From: Closterium sp. Naga37s-1
Lineage: Eukaryota > Streptophyta > Zygnematophyceae > Desmidiales > Closteriaceae
Assembly: GCA_947471745.1 (NCBI GenBank)
Contig: CANJKZ010000825.1
Location: 372,001 to 436,000 of the forward strand
Direction: 5' to 3'
DNA: 64,000 nucleotides
Part shown: positions 25,001 through 34,813 of the stretch, piece by piece
How the letters are laid out: each line of letters starts with the position of its first letter
Position numbering within the stretch: position 1 is the first letter of the stretch
The notes under the pieces: generated by a model
The model's input: only the letters and a program-made list of their open reading frames with translations
Database searches by the model: none
What the model was told of the DNA's origin: nothing
Translations under genes and position numbers: made by a program

Positions 25001-25114
25001 TGAGAGGCCATCCTTGCTATCGCACTGTAGGAAAAGCTGCAGATCATCTACCCAGACCTCAAAGTCGACCGCTCGACCCTCAGCATCGAATGTGAGTACA
25101 TTAGGGTTTGCCAT
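19040..25114 (-). pseudogene. Gag-Pol polyprotein gene of copia element C4 (degraded)
   Basis: Gag starts at 25114 (MANPNVLTFDAEG). It has a long Gly tract, the Cys/His motif CTYVLRTGDRTGEPCG, the protease LDSGAS and the integrase zinc region WHHRLGHPS. A TGA follows at 23138, then the solo LTR separates this from the integrase core (LHMDVWGP, LHSDRGGEF, QQNGIAERR). Downstream, TAA ends the frame at about 20372 (QGVH-stop where C5 has QGVDYFQT), and TAG interrupts at about 20258. The RT box reads YVND instead of YVDD, which replaces a metal-binding Asp. RNase H motifs (HADASW, CEAEIYAG, YVDNK) remain and the frame ends at 19040. Confidence 0.92.
22853..23063. mobile_element. Solo LTR (211 bp) of another family inside C4 integrase
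   Basis: The segment starts TGTTAGAATATATC and ends GATTCTGACA on the plus strand, with near-matching inverted ends (TGTYAGAAT). It is flanked on both sides by GTAGG (22848-22852 and 23064-23068), a perfect 5-bp target duplication. Removing it restores continuity with the C5 protein between the LPPLP-rich stretch and CVPCVEGR. It has no internal coding region, so a solo LTR is the simplest reading. Orientation cannot be fixed. The 876-codon ORF that starts at 23002 begins inside it and is an accidental fusion. Confidence 0.85.
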
Positions 25115-25922
25115 AGCAGCAGGAGCAGCAGCAGTGGCCTAGCTACAGCAGCAGCAGTAGCAGCACGACTCGGTAGGGCGGGGCGGTTCGGTAGGGCGGC
25201 TCGGCTAGGCAGGGCGGCGCGGGTGCAGCAGCACGCGGGTGCGGCGGTGCACTTACCAGTGGCGGAAGAGGTGGGCCGCTACTGGTGGGGCTGGGCCGGG
25301 GCGCGTCAGCAGGGCAGGGCTGCAGGCTCGGCAGCGGCAGCAGGGCCGCTACGGTGGCAGCTGCTGCTGCAGCAGGGACGGCGACGGCAGCTGCTGCAGG
25401 GACGGCGACGACGAGGCGGCAGGGCCGCTACGGCGACAGCAGGGGCGACGGCAGCTGCTGCAGGGGTGGCGACGACGGGGCGGCTTAGAGCCGCGGTGGG
25501 CAGGGGCGACGCCGCGCGGGTCCCGCAGGGGCGTCGCGACGAGGCAGGGGCGACACCCGGGTGGCGACGGGGCGGGGCCGTGACCGGCGACGGGACGGGG
25601 CCGCTACGGGCAACGGGGCGGGGCCGTGAAGGGGCCGCGAAGGGGCCGCTAAGGGGCTGCGAAGGGGCCGCTAAGGGGGGCCGCGAAGGGGCCGCTAAGG
25701 GGCCGCAAAGGGGGCCGCGAGGGGGGGCCACTAAGGGGCCGCGAAGGGGCCGCGAAGGGGGCCGCGAAGGGGCCGCGTAGGGGCCGCGACGGGCCTCAGG
25801 AGCAGGGCAGGCCGCTAAGGGGCCACGAAAGGGTAGGGCAGGGCAGAGCGCGAAGCGCGCGTCGGGCAGGTTAGGAAAAAAAAAATGGTGGGCCCTTAGG
25901 AAGAAACGGTCCCACTAGGGAA
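25115..25922 (-). repeat. GC-rich leader of C4
   Basis: Lies between the primer site and gag. It contains GCAGCAGCA/GGCGACGGCAGCTGCTGCAGG-like words and a tandem array of about 10-11-base GGGGCCGCGAA/GGGGCCGCTAA units at 25615-25830 (plus-strand reading). Confidence 0.75.
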
Positions 25923-26060
25923 CCCGCTCTATACCATGTGAAGAAAGAGGAATGAATGAACTAGGACAAGGTTGGGTACAAGTGGGAAACCCTAGGAAAC
26001 TGTACCCTTTGGTGTCTACCCCACTATAGCCTAGACAAGCTATATCATGAATGTTTGACA
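25923..26060 (-). repeat. 5' LTR of C4 (25937-26060) with primer site
   Basis: The 124-bp LTR ends inwards at 25937. The primer site on the minus strand, TGGTATAGAGCGGG (25936-25923), follows directly and resembles the initiator-Met tRNA complement. The outer flank is TGACG. Confidence 0.9.
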
Positions 26061-26065
26061 TGACG

Positions 26066-26616
26066 TGTTTGAGAGACTAACATGTAGGAAGCCGCACATG
26101 ACACGATATTAAAATTCTTACATCAGAGTAATGAGACCGCAATTGCTGCTTATGTTTTTTGCTTTTATTTGCTGTTTCTTTTTTTTTTTTGCTTCAAAAT
26201 TCAGTTTATTTTAGTAGTAATGGTTTTGCTTCTTGTTGACGTCTACTTTGTCATACTTGTTTCGCATCCACTCTTGTTTTCTCTGCTTCTTCCTTTCGGT
26301 CCAGTTTCTTTCACCGTATTCGCTCTTCATCCCTTCCACCAGTTCCTTCCTTCGTTTTGTGATGCTTGTTTTCTTTCTTCTCCAGGTCGCACGTACGCCA
26401 GACATACTACCTTCTGATTGAGCCAAGCGATTGGGAAATGTTGGATTGTGCGATTTTATTAGATTACTGTTCATTATAATTTTGCACCTTGTGTTTCCAT
26501 CTCTTCATAATTGTCCCTTTTGCAAATGATTGCGTGGTTAATTATCTTTGTGTGAGTAACTATGTTTGATGTGTGCGTTTGTAAATGTGTGTTTATACGT
26601 AAACGTTCGTATGTGA
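26066..26616. other. AT-rich host DNA, no gene recognised
   Basis: About 550 bases, rich in T and TTC runs. The short frames present have no recognisable features. Joined to the bases before 18712, this was one continuous host stretch before C4 inserted. Confidence 0.5.
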
Positions 26617-27245
26617 GTATGTATGTATGTATGTATGTATGTATGTATGTATGTATGTATGTATGTATGTATGTATGTATGTATGTATGTATGTATGTAT
26701 GTATGTATGTATGTATGTATGTATGCATGCATGCATGCATGCATGCATGCATGCATGCATGCGTGTATGTATGTATGTATGTATGTATGTATGTATGTAT
26801 GTATGTATGTATGTATGTATGTATGTATGTATGTATGTATGTATGTATGTATGTATGTATGTATGTATGTATGTATGTATGTATGTATGTAGGTACGTAT
26901 GTATGTATGTATGTATGTATGTATGTATGTATGTATGTATGTATGTATGTATGTATGTATGTATGTATGTATGTATGTATGTATGTATGTATGTATGTAT
27001 GTATGTATGTATGTATGTATGTATGTATGTATGTACGTACGTACGTACGTACGTACGTACGTATGTATGTATGTATGTATGTATGTATGTATGTATGTAT
27101 GTATGTATGTATGTATGTATGTATGTATGTATGTATGTATGTATGTATGTATGTATGTATGTATGTATGTATGTATGTGTGTATGTATGTATGTATGTAT
27201 GTATGTATGTATGTATGTATGTACGTATGTATGTACGTATGTATG
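26617..27245. repeat. 629-bp GTAT microsatellite with GCAT and GTAC blocks
   Basis: Nearly pure (GTAT)n. It has a homogeneous (GCAT)n block at about 26725-26762 and a (GTAC)n block at about 27033-27062, plus a few single-base variants near both ends. All long open frames over it (Tyr-Ile-His-Thr or Met-Tyr-Val-Cys repeats) are products of the tetranucleotide and not genes. Confidence 0.97.
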
Positions 27246-27624
27246 TGTGTATTTGCGTGTGTATATATGTGTAAATCTATATATTGCAATAACAATGCAT
27301 GTCTGTGATTTTTAACAAAAAGGCTCAAGTCTATCATTTCACAAAAGGTTCATTGGCGCACTCAGTGACTCGTGTGCGACCACTTCGAACTGGATTTGAT
27401 AGGGTGGAGCTTTTTTTTAGACTTCACAGATTGTGTTGTTTCATGTGACAGTTGATTATTCAAAATCTTTGCTATTGACCTCCCCCCCATGCTAGGCAGG
27501 GGATGGCGGTAGCTTAGTTTTTGGGTCGCTAACTGTTACGCATTTTATTATGTGCATGCATGTGCATCATGATTCATGGCATTATATTAAATACTACAAC
27601 ATCATTTAATATTAAAACATACTA
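27246..27624. other. Host DNA between the microsatellite and T1, no gene recognised
   Basis: About 380 bases of AT-rich sequence ending in the ATACA target site of T1 (27625-27629). No feature recognised. Confidence 0.5.
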
Positions 27625-27629
27625 ATACA

Positions 27630-28090
27630 TGTTGGAAACAACTGATTTAAGCGCCTCTGTCGTGTCGAAACACCAAGTCAGAAACGAAGCGAAACATATC
27701 GAAGCATCAGCGAGTCAACTCTCGGAGGTTGAACAACTGCTGGAGGTTACGCGAAAGTCAAAGGTCAGCGACCTTTGACCTGACAAATACAGCGCGACAG
27801 CAAGGACAAACAACTGACTCACTACTGAGTAGTTGCCCGAGTCGACACTGTATCGAACCGCAACAGCAACAGTAAAACGGTTATTAACCGTATCTCTTCA
27901 TATTCCTTGTATCCTTATAAAAACTTGTATCTCTTTGTTTTTAATCAATCTACTTTGCCCTCACATACTAGCGCAAGGTGGTTCACAAAGTCTTTTATTT
28001 AACGCTTCCGCTATTACATTGTCCTACCCTGAATTTAGTCCTGCAAAGATCCTAAGGGCTTTTCTCAGCCCAACATGGTATGAGAGCAGT
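27630..28090 (+). repeat. 5' LTR of T1 (27630-28075) and primer site
   Basis: The LTR has TG...CA ends. TGGTATGAGAGCAGT follows at 28076-28090, a good match to the initiator-Met tRNA complement. AT-rich sequence with CTTATAAAAAC inside the LTR may be promoter-like. Confidence 0.9.
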
Positions 28091-28136
28091 CAGGACAAAT
28101 TCAACTACAACCAAGACACCCACAACATCACAAGAC

Positions 28137-31100
28137 ATGGCAATGCAGAAGGAGAGAAGCTCCTCTAACGGCTCTCCCGGTACTACTCCTTCTCCACCTC
28201 CTGCCTCTGGCCTACAGACAGAGGAGGGTACGGCAACAAGACCAAGAGCAACGTCTTCAGAAACTCCCACAAATCAAGCCGCGGCCTTCGACCCAGACAT
28301 GATGGAGAAATTCTTCTCCTTCATGTCCTTCTACAAACAACACCAGCAAGGGGCACCTGCACAGTCAAACAACAGCAACAACAACAACGCAACACCGATG
28401 AGCCTCGACGGTTCATCTTACGCACGAGGAAATCAGCAACAACCTACCTTTGCTCCGTACGAGCCCCAGCGTGGCTCCGTCAGCTTTATGCCACACCCGA
28501 AGCCTGCATCTGGACAAGAGAAGACACTGGACGCACTTCAAGTTCAGTCGCAGTTCGCGCACGTTTTAAAACTGCAAACGACAAGGCCTTTCGACGGAAA
28601 GGACTTCTTTACCTGGTCATTCGAATTCGAGCTAATGATGGAAGGCGCGCAGATCCTTGGCTTCTTCGACGGGTCCCTGCCATATCCAACACACGGCACA
28701 CAATACGACAAGCAGCAGTACACGTATCAGCAGCAGAATATACGGTCTTACCGGGGATACGGCAACTCTGCAGAGCTCGCGTACAACCACCTGAAGAACC
28801 TGTATCAAGCAACAGACAGCGTAAATCAAAGTCGGTTAATGGCGCAACTGACGACAGTCGAAATGAAACCAGGCGAAAAGGGGATGGCGTATATCAGCCG
28901 TTGTCGCGAATTGCGCGACAAACTCCTTCGATGCGGAGGGTCGATTTCAGAAGACGCCTTCGTCACAGTCATCATCGGCGGCCTCGGTCCTCAGTGGCGC
29001 TCCACCCGCGCCATACTCCGAGCCCACGGAAAAATATCAGAAGCAGCACTCTGCGCCGAGATCCACGCTGAGCAGCAAGATATGGACCTGCAAGAAGAAC
29101 GACACAACAAGAAGGCATCAGTGCCCGAATTCGCATTCCACACTCAACGGCGCTACAACAACAACAACTATCGGCATCAACCGAAACCAGTACCTCCGTT
29201 CTGTCACCTTTGCAAGACGTCAGGCCACCCCCGTACACACTGCCCAAACCGGCCGCTTCGCCCTTCAAGCAGTCAAGTCGCCTCAACGCAAGCGAATTCG
29301 ACCTCTCAAGTACAAGCCTCAACAACATCGACGGGACAACCTGCGCAAGGAACAAGAATCATCGTCAGTTGCATGACACGGCTGACCGACTCCTGCATCA
29401 CAGAATCACCACCACATTACTCACCGGAAGAGCAACTCGACAACAGCACGTCTCGCCGTGAGTCACTTCAACCAAATCCGACGTATGCAGCCATCGCTCA
29501 AAGCGAGCCGTCCGGGAAAGATACGTGGTTCTTAGACAGCTGCTGCGGACAGCATATGTGCTCTTCAGGACGCTTTGTTCAACGTGAACACCAACTTCAA
29601 CGCGAGGTCGTCATCACCGTCGCCAACAATCAGAACCTGCGCACACGACGACAAGGCGTAGTGCAACTTCAGTCACGAGAAACAAACGTCATACTGCAGA
29701 TGTCAAAGGTTTTAATAGCAGAAGGACTCGGTTACAACCTACTCAGTGTCAGTCAACTGATGGCGAAGGGCATACACCTTGAAGCAGATAGCACCACTCA
29801 AGAATTCAAGTTATACCACGGGAAAGGCGGTCTCTACATCGGGAAAGCGGTCTTGAAAAATAACGTATTCGTCCTCGACTTCGTCCCAGACCTTGGCACC
29901 GCTGACAGCGACGGGATCGTCACTTTCACCTCCTGGACACATCCACCGGATCTCGACCCCGACTTCAGTCCAGAAGGCTTCTGGTACTCGCACACCATCC
30001 CTGAGGCAGAACGAACAAGAGCATTAGCAACAATTCAACACTCGGCAGCAGAAAAGACAACATTGGCAGCAGCAGAAACAACATCGGCAGCAGCAGAGAT
30101 AACATCGGCAGCAGCAGAAACAACGGCAACAGCAGCAGAACCATCGACACCAATCGCTGGTCCTTCAACTGCACCAGCTCAAATCGACGGCACTCCACCG
30201 ACTCTTGCGCAGAAGCTTAACCCAACATCACGAGAAGTACATCAAAGCACAAACTTCACTGCAAGTTTCTACTCCAACTCCGACCTGTACAGTCGTTCAC
30301 CCGGACATCGAGCTGGCGAAGACATCTGGCACGCACGAATGGGACATCCAAGTAACACGGTGTTAAACAACACAATCAGAGCAGGAGTACTCAACAAAGA
30401 TTCACTGCTTCTAACCGATGGAAGCGAACTTCGACGAGCTCGTGGAACATGCTTTACCTGCCCCGAAGCAGACTTACCGCATCGACCATTCGCTTCTCAC
30501 CACAACCCTAGCGCACCAGCTTACGCACCACTTGAGAAAGTGTACAGCGACATCCTGTACAATCGCGAACCTGGACAAGGAGCATACAGCTACACCATCA
30601 CGTTCATCGATGCCGCTACGCGTTACGTTTGGCACCTTAACCTTCCGAGCAAGGACATGGCTTTCGAGGCCTTCGTCGCTTGGCTCCCAGTAGCAGAACG
30701 AGAATCGGGCGTGAAACTAAGAAGCTTTCAGTCAGACGGAGGAGGCGAATACACCTTACAGAGGTTCAAGCAGTACTTGGCAGAAAGAGGAATCAAGAGG
30801 CTCATCTCGGTTCCCTACGCCCATCAGCAGCAAGGCGTGGCAGAACGGATGAATCGAACTCTCCAGAACACCATGCGCAAATTACTGCGTGGCATGCGAC
30901 TGCCCAATCACCAGTGGCCTGAAGCGATGGACCACGGTGTCATGCTGCACAACTTGCTTTCGTCATCGTCACTACCGAACAACGCATCACCGTACCTGCT
31001 GTGGACAGGAAAACAGGGCAGCACAAAAATGTTAAGAGTTTTCGGCTGCATGGTACAGTACCGACCCCCATCTGCACGAGCCGGCCGATTTTCCCAACGC

Positions 31101-33047
31101 GCACAGTGGGGACTACACGAAAGAAAGAAACAGTAGCAGCACGTGATGTCATTTTCTACGAACGACTCACCCTTCCGACATATCTTGCCAACCTGGAAGA
31201 AGACCGGGACCCCACAGGTGGCTTCCGTGGTGATCAAGCCTTCGCCTCGGCAGCAGACGAAGCTGACTGGGACGAGCAAAACGTGGATAACGCCTCGGAG
31301 GAAGCAGGACCACTCCCATACTGCTCCGTACCTATCCCGATGGACGACGAAAATCCTCGCGAAAGTGTCAACGCCGAAACTTATTTCGACTTCGCTGACA
31401 CCGGTTACGTTACACCTGCAGAAGTCAACACCAACGAAGCAGAACGCATAGGGCCCAATTTCATACCTGACCCAGAAGCAGGTGACGAAGCAGCTTATCC
31501 TGCGGACACAACTCTCCCCCGCTACACACAGAGTGGCCTCCAGATACTCGGCCTAGTCACCGCGGTCCACGGCACGGAAACTCCTAAGGAGCATGCCATA
31601 GTTCATCAGGCTCTGGGGGGGGAGCATAGGGAAAAATGGCGTGAAGCCATGGACAAGGAACTGAAAGCACTGAAGGAACGCAACACCTGGAAAGTCGTCC
31701 CAATCGGCGTGGCACGAAACAAGACAGTACTCACCGGGAAATGGGTCTTCCGTGTGAAGACAAAGGCAGACGGCACCATCGACAAGTTTAAAGCACGCTG
31801 GGTTGTACGCGGCTTCGACCAAGAGCATGGACGTGACTTCACCGAGACATTCGCTCCGGTCAGCCGACACACTTCACTACGAATTCTTCTCGCGATCGCT
31901 GCCATGAAGAAAAAGAAACTGCGGCAAATCGACGTCGCCAATGCATTCCTTTACGCACCTGTTGACGCCGAAATCTACGTCGAACTCCCACACGGTTCCC
32001 ACGGAGAGCCCAACCAAGTCTGTCAGCTGCAAAAATCCATGTACGGGATCAAACAAGCCCCAAGACTGTGGCAGCAATATCTACATGCTCGACTTACTCG
32101 CATCGGATTCCGGCAGCTACCGCACGACCAAGGCATGTACCGGCTCACGAAAGGCGACGACTATATTCTATTAATTGTCTACGTAGACGATCTACTCAAC
32201 ATCGGGTCGACCAACAACGTCACTACCTGGTTCGAAGGGGAGCTACAGAAAGAGCTCACGCTCACAGTATCATCTACCGTCACGCAATATCTCGGCCTAA
32301 ACATTCAGGAAGAAGAAAACGCGATCTACCTCAACGCTGCAAAGTACGCCGACACCATCGCCAAACGCTTCTCACTTACGCCGACCACCATCTCTTCGCA
32401 GCTGTTACTTGTCGTCCAGACCTATCGTACTCCGCAAGCCAGCTCGCAACCTATCTCAAGAGACCTGAAGGAGAACACATGGCCGAACTCGACCGTGCTC
32501 TCCACTATCTCGTCAGCACCGCAACCGTCAGTCTAACCTACCACAAGAACAGGACTACGATACCTAAACTAGCCGGCTACGTCGACGCAGATCACGCCGG
32601 CGATCCCGACAACAGACGCTCACGCACCGGCTACATCTATCACCTCGAACCTATCGGACCTATTTCCTGGCAATCGAGCAAGCAGGAACTAATCGCTCTC
32701 TCCTCAGCTGAAGCTGAATATATCGCACTCTGCTCAGCCACCAAGGAAGGACTGTACCTTCGCGAACTTCTGGAGGAGGCGAAGCTGGCTCAGTTACCCA
32801 GCTTCTCCTTGTGCTGCGACAACCAGTCGGCAATTCGGATAGCCAACAAAAAACGGATTCGCGAACAGGACGAAGCATATCGCCCTGCGATATTTCTTCG
32901 TAAACGACGAGATCGAGAAGGGGAGACTTGAGCTGTCTTACTGTCCCACATCCGAGATGGCAGCTGATTACTTGACCAAGAAGCTCGGAAAGTCGAAGTT
33001 CGAATATTGTATGCTGCTGACTGGACAAAGCCACGTCATCAGCAGCG
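28137..33047 (+). pseudogene. Gag-Pol polyprotein gene of T1 (frame-broken)
   Basis: An ATG at 28080 lies in the primer site, so 28137 is the likelier start. Gag carries a canonical zinc knuckle, CHLCKTSGHPRTHC (CX2CX4HX4C). The protease region reads LDSCCGQHMC, with Cys where the DSG/DTG signature has Gly. Integrase has a GHPS zinc region, YSDIL, QSDGGGEY and QQGVAERMNR. The first frame ends at 31136. After a small deletion RT continues in another frame (from about 31110, YVDD at about 32185). A second break near 32395 removes part of the RT-RNase H link. RNase H (YVDADHAG, SSAEAEYIA, DNQSA) runs in a third frame, with a third shift near 32865 before the C-terminal TSEMAADYLTKKL. Confidence 0.9.
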
Positions 33048-33056
33048 ACACTCCAG

Positions 33057-33513
33057 AAGCGAAGGGGAGTGTTGGAAACAACTGATTTAAGCGCCTCTGT
33101 CGTGTCGAAACACCAAGTCAGAAACGAAGCGAAACATATCGAAGCATCAGCGAGTCAACTCTCGGAGGTTGAACAACTGTTGGAGGTTACGCGAAAGTCA
33201 AAGGTCAGCGACCTTTGACCTGACAAATACAGCGCGACAGCAAGGACAAACAACTGACTCACTACTGAGTAGTTGCCCGAGTCGACACTGTATCGAACCG
33301 CAACAGCAACAGTAAAACGGTTATTAACCGTATCTCTTCATATTCCTTGTATCCTTATAAAAACTTGTCTCTTTGTTTTTAATCAATCTACTTTGCCCTC
33401 ACATACTAGCGCAAGGTGGTTCACAAAGTCTTTTATTTAACGCTTCCGCTATTACATTGTCCTACCCTGAATTTAGTCCTGCAAAGATCCTAAGGGCTTT
33501 TCTCAGCCCAACA
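33057..33513 (+). repeat. Purine tract and 3' LTR of T1 (LTR 33070-33513)
   Basis: GAAGCGAAGGGGAG lies directly before the LTR as the expected plus-strand primer. The LTR ends at the ATACA duplication. Confidence 0.92.
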
Positions 33514-33518
33514 ATACA

Positions 33519-33715
33519 AACAGTACAGCATATCTTTACAAAACCACTGACAAAGAAAAACCACATAGTTTAATATACTGTGAACAGTATTCAAAACTAC
33601 TCAACAGTTTGGGAAGGGTACTGTAGTTTACGAAATTTATTTTCATATTTTATAAAAAACAAATATGAAAATAAATATGAAAATAAATTTTGGCAAAATA
33701 TATCATAAAGGGTTG
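33519..33715. other. Short AT-rich host spacer between T1 and C5
   Basis: About 200 bases with ATATGAAAATAAATATGAAA-type repeats, ending at the CTTCT target site of C5. No gene seen. Confidence 0.6.
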
Positions 33716-33720
33716 CTTCT

Positions 33721-33867
33721 TGTCCGAACATTATAGCTTATGCTGTTGTGTAGGCTATAGTGGGGTATCCCATAGGGGGTACAACCAATTAGGGTTTCAT
33801 ATTTGTACTCACTTCATTTCATAGTTCATCCATTCTTGTTCAAACCTTTCTCATGGTATCGAGCAGG
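33721..33867 (+). repeat. 5' LTR of C5 (133 bp) and primer site
   Basis: The LTR holds the family block GGCTATAGTGGGGTATCC and GGGGGTACAACCAATTAGGG. The primer site TGGTATCGAGCAGG (33854-33867) follows with no gap. Confidence 0.93.
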
Positions 33868-34813
33868 TTCCCCCTTGGGAACTGTGCTTAGGGCCCACCA
33901 CATCGATTTTTTTTTCCTGCCCGAAGCGCGCTCAGCCCGAGTCGCGCTCCGGGCCCTTACTTCGTCGAGCCGCCCTAGCGGCCCTGCACTGCGGCCCCGC
34001 CACACGTCTCCGCGGCCCCGCCGCCCTACCTCGCGGCCTCGCCGCCCATTGCGCGGCCCCGCCGCCCTACCTAGCGGCCCCGCCGCCCCATAGCGGCCCC
34101 GCCGCCCCATCGCGCGGCCCCGCCGCCCCATCGCGCGGCCCCGCCGCCCCATCGCGCGGCCCCGCCGCCCTTCCTCGCGGCCCCGCCACCCCATCACGCG
34201 GCCCCGCCGCCCCATCGCGCGGCCCCGCCGCCCCATCGCGCGGCCCCGCCGCCCTACCTAGCGGCCCCGCCGCCCTTCCTCGCGGCCCCGCCACCTTACC
34301 TGCGGCCCCGCCCTTACCTGCGGCCCCGCAGCCCTCTGCTGCGGCCCCGCAACCTTACCTGCGGCCCCGCCACCTTACCTGCGGCCCCGCCACCTTACCT
34401 GCGGCCCCGCCACCCTATCTGCGGCCCCGCCACCCTACCCGCGGCCACGCCGCCCTTACCAGCGGCCCCGCCGCCCTTACCTGCGGCCTCGTGCCTTGCA
34501 GCAGCACAGCCGAGCCGCCCAGCAGCCGAGCCGCCCAGCAGCCGAGCCGCCCAGCAGCCGAGCCGCCCAGCAGCCGAGCCGCCCAGCAGCCGAGCCGCCG
34601 AGCCGCCCAGCAGCCGAGCCGCCCAGCGGCCGCGCCGCCCAGCAGCCGAGCCGCCCAGCAGCCGAGCCGCCCAGCAGCCCAGCCGCCGAGCCGCCGGGCC
34701 GCCCAGCAGCTGCCCTCCTTCAGGGCCGCCCGACCTGCCCAGTCTGGTGAGCACAGCGCCCTTTCACTGCACTGTCCTCACCCCACTGTTTGCGCTGCTA
34801 GTCGTCTAGAGTC
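33868..34813 (+). repeat. GC-rich leader of C5 with three tandem arrays
   Basis: About 33990-34290 repeats a 21-base unit built on GCGGCCCCGCCGCCCCATCG. About 34300-34460 repeats a 20-base GCGGCCCCGCCACCTTACCT unit. About 34505-34700 repeats a 15-base AGCCGAGCCGCCCAGC-like unit. The arrays fill the space between the primer site and the gag ATG at 34814. Their reading frames in all phases are low-complexity and not taken as genes. Confidence 0.85.

Larger units (their letters stand above)
18712..26060 (-). mobile_element. Complete but dead Ty1/copia element C4
   Basis: Two 124-bp LTRs bound the element. They are flanked by TGACG at 18707-18711 and 26061-26065, a perfect 5-bp target duplication. 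The LTRs differ at about four positions (about 97% identical). The interior reads leader, gag, protease, integrase, RT, RNase H on the minus strand. A foreign 211-bp solo LTR (22853-23063) interrupts integrase. Together with stop codons and an altered RT active site, this makes the copy non-autonomous. Confidence 0.95.
27630..33513 (+). mobile_element. Ty1/copia element T1, full length, different lineage
   Basis: LTRs of 446 bp (27630-28075) and 444 bp (33070-33513) begin TGTTGGAAAC and end CAGCCCAACA. They are flanked by ATACA on both sides (27625-27629 and 33514-33518). They differ by one substitution and a 2-base gap, so the insertion is recent. The interior encodes Gag, protease, integrase, RT and RNase H on the plus strand, with more moderate GC than the C1-C5 group, no GC-rich leader and a standard zinc knuckle. 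Despite the young LTRs the ORF has at least three frame breaks. Confidence 0.95.

Noticed and set aside
26474-27337. Long ORFs over the GTAT array (Tyr-Ile-His-Thr and Met-Tyr-Val-Cys repeats)
   Set aside because: Pure products of a tetranucleotide microsatellite; open in several frames on both strands.
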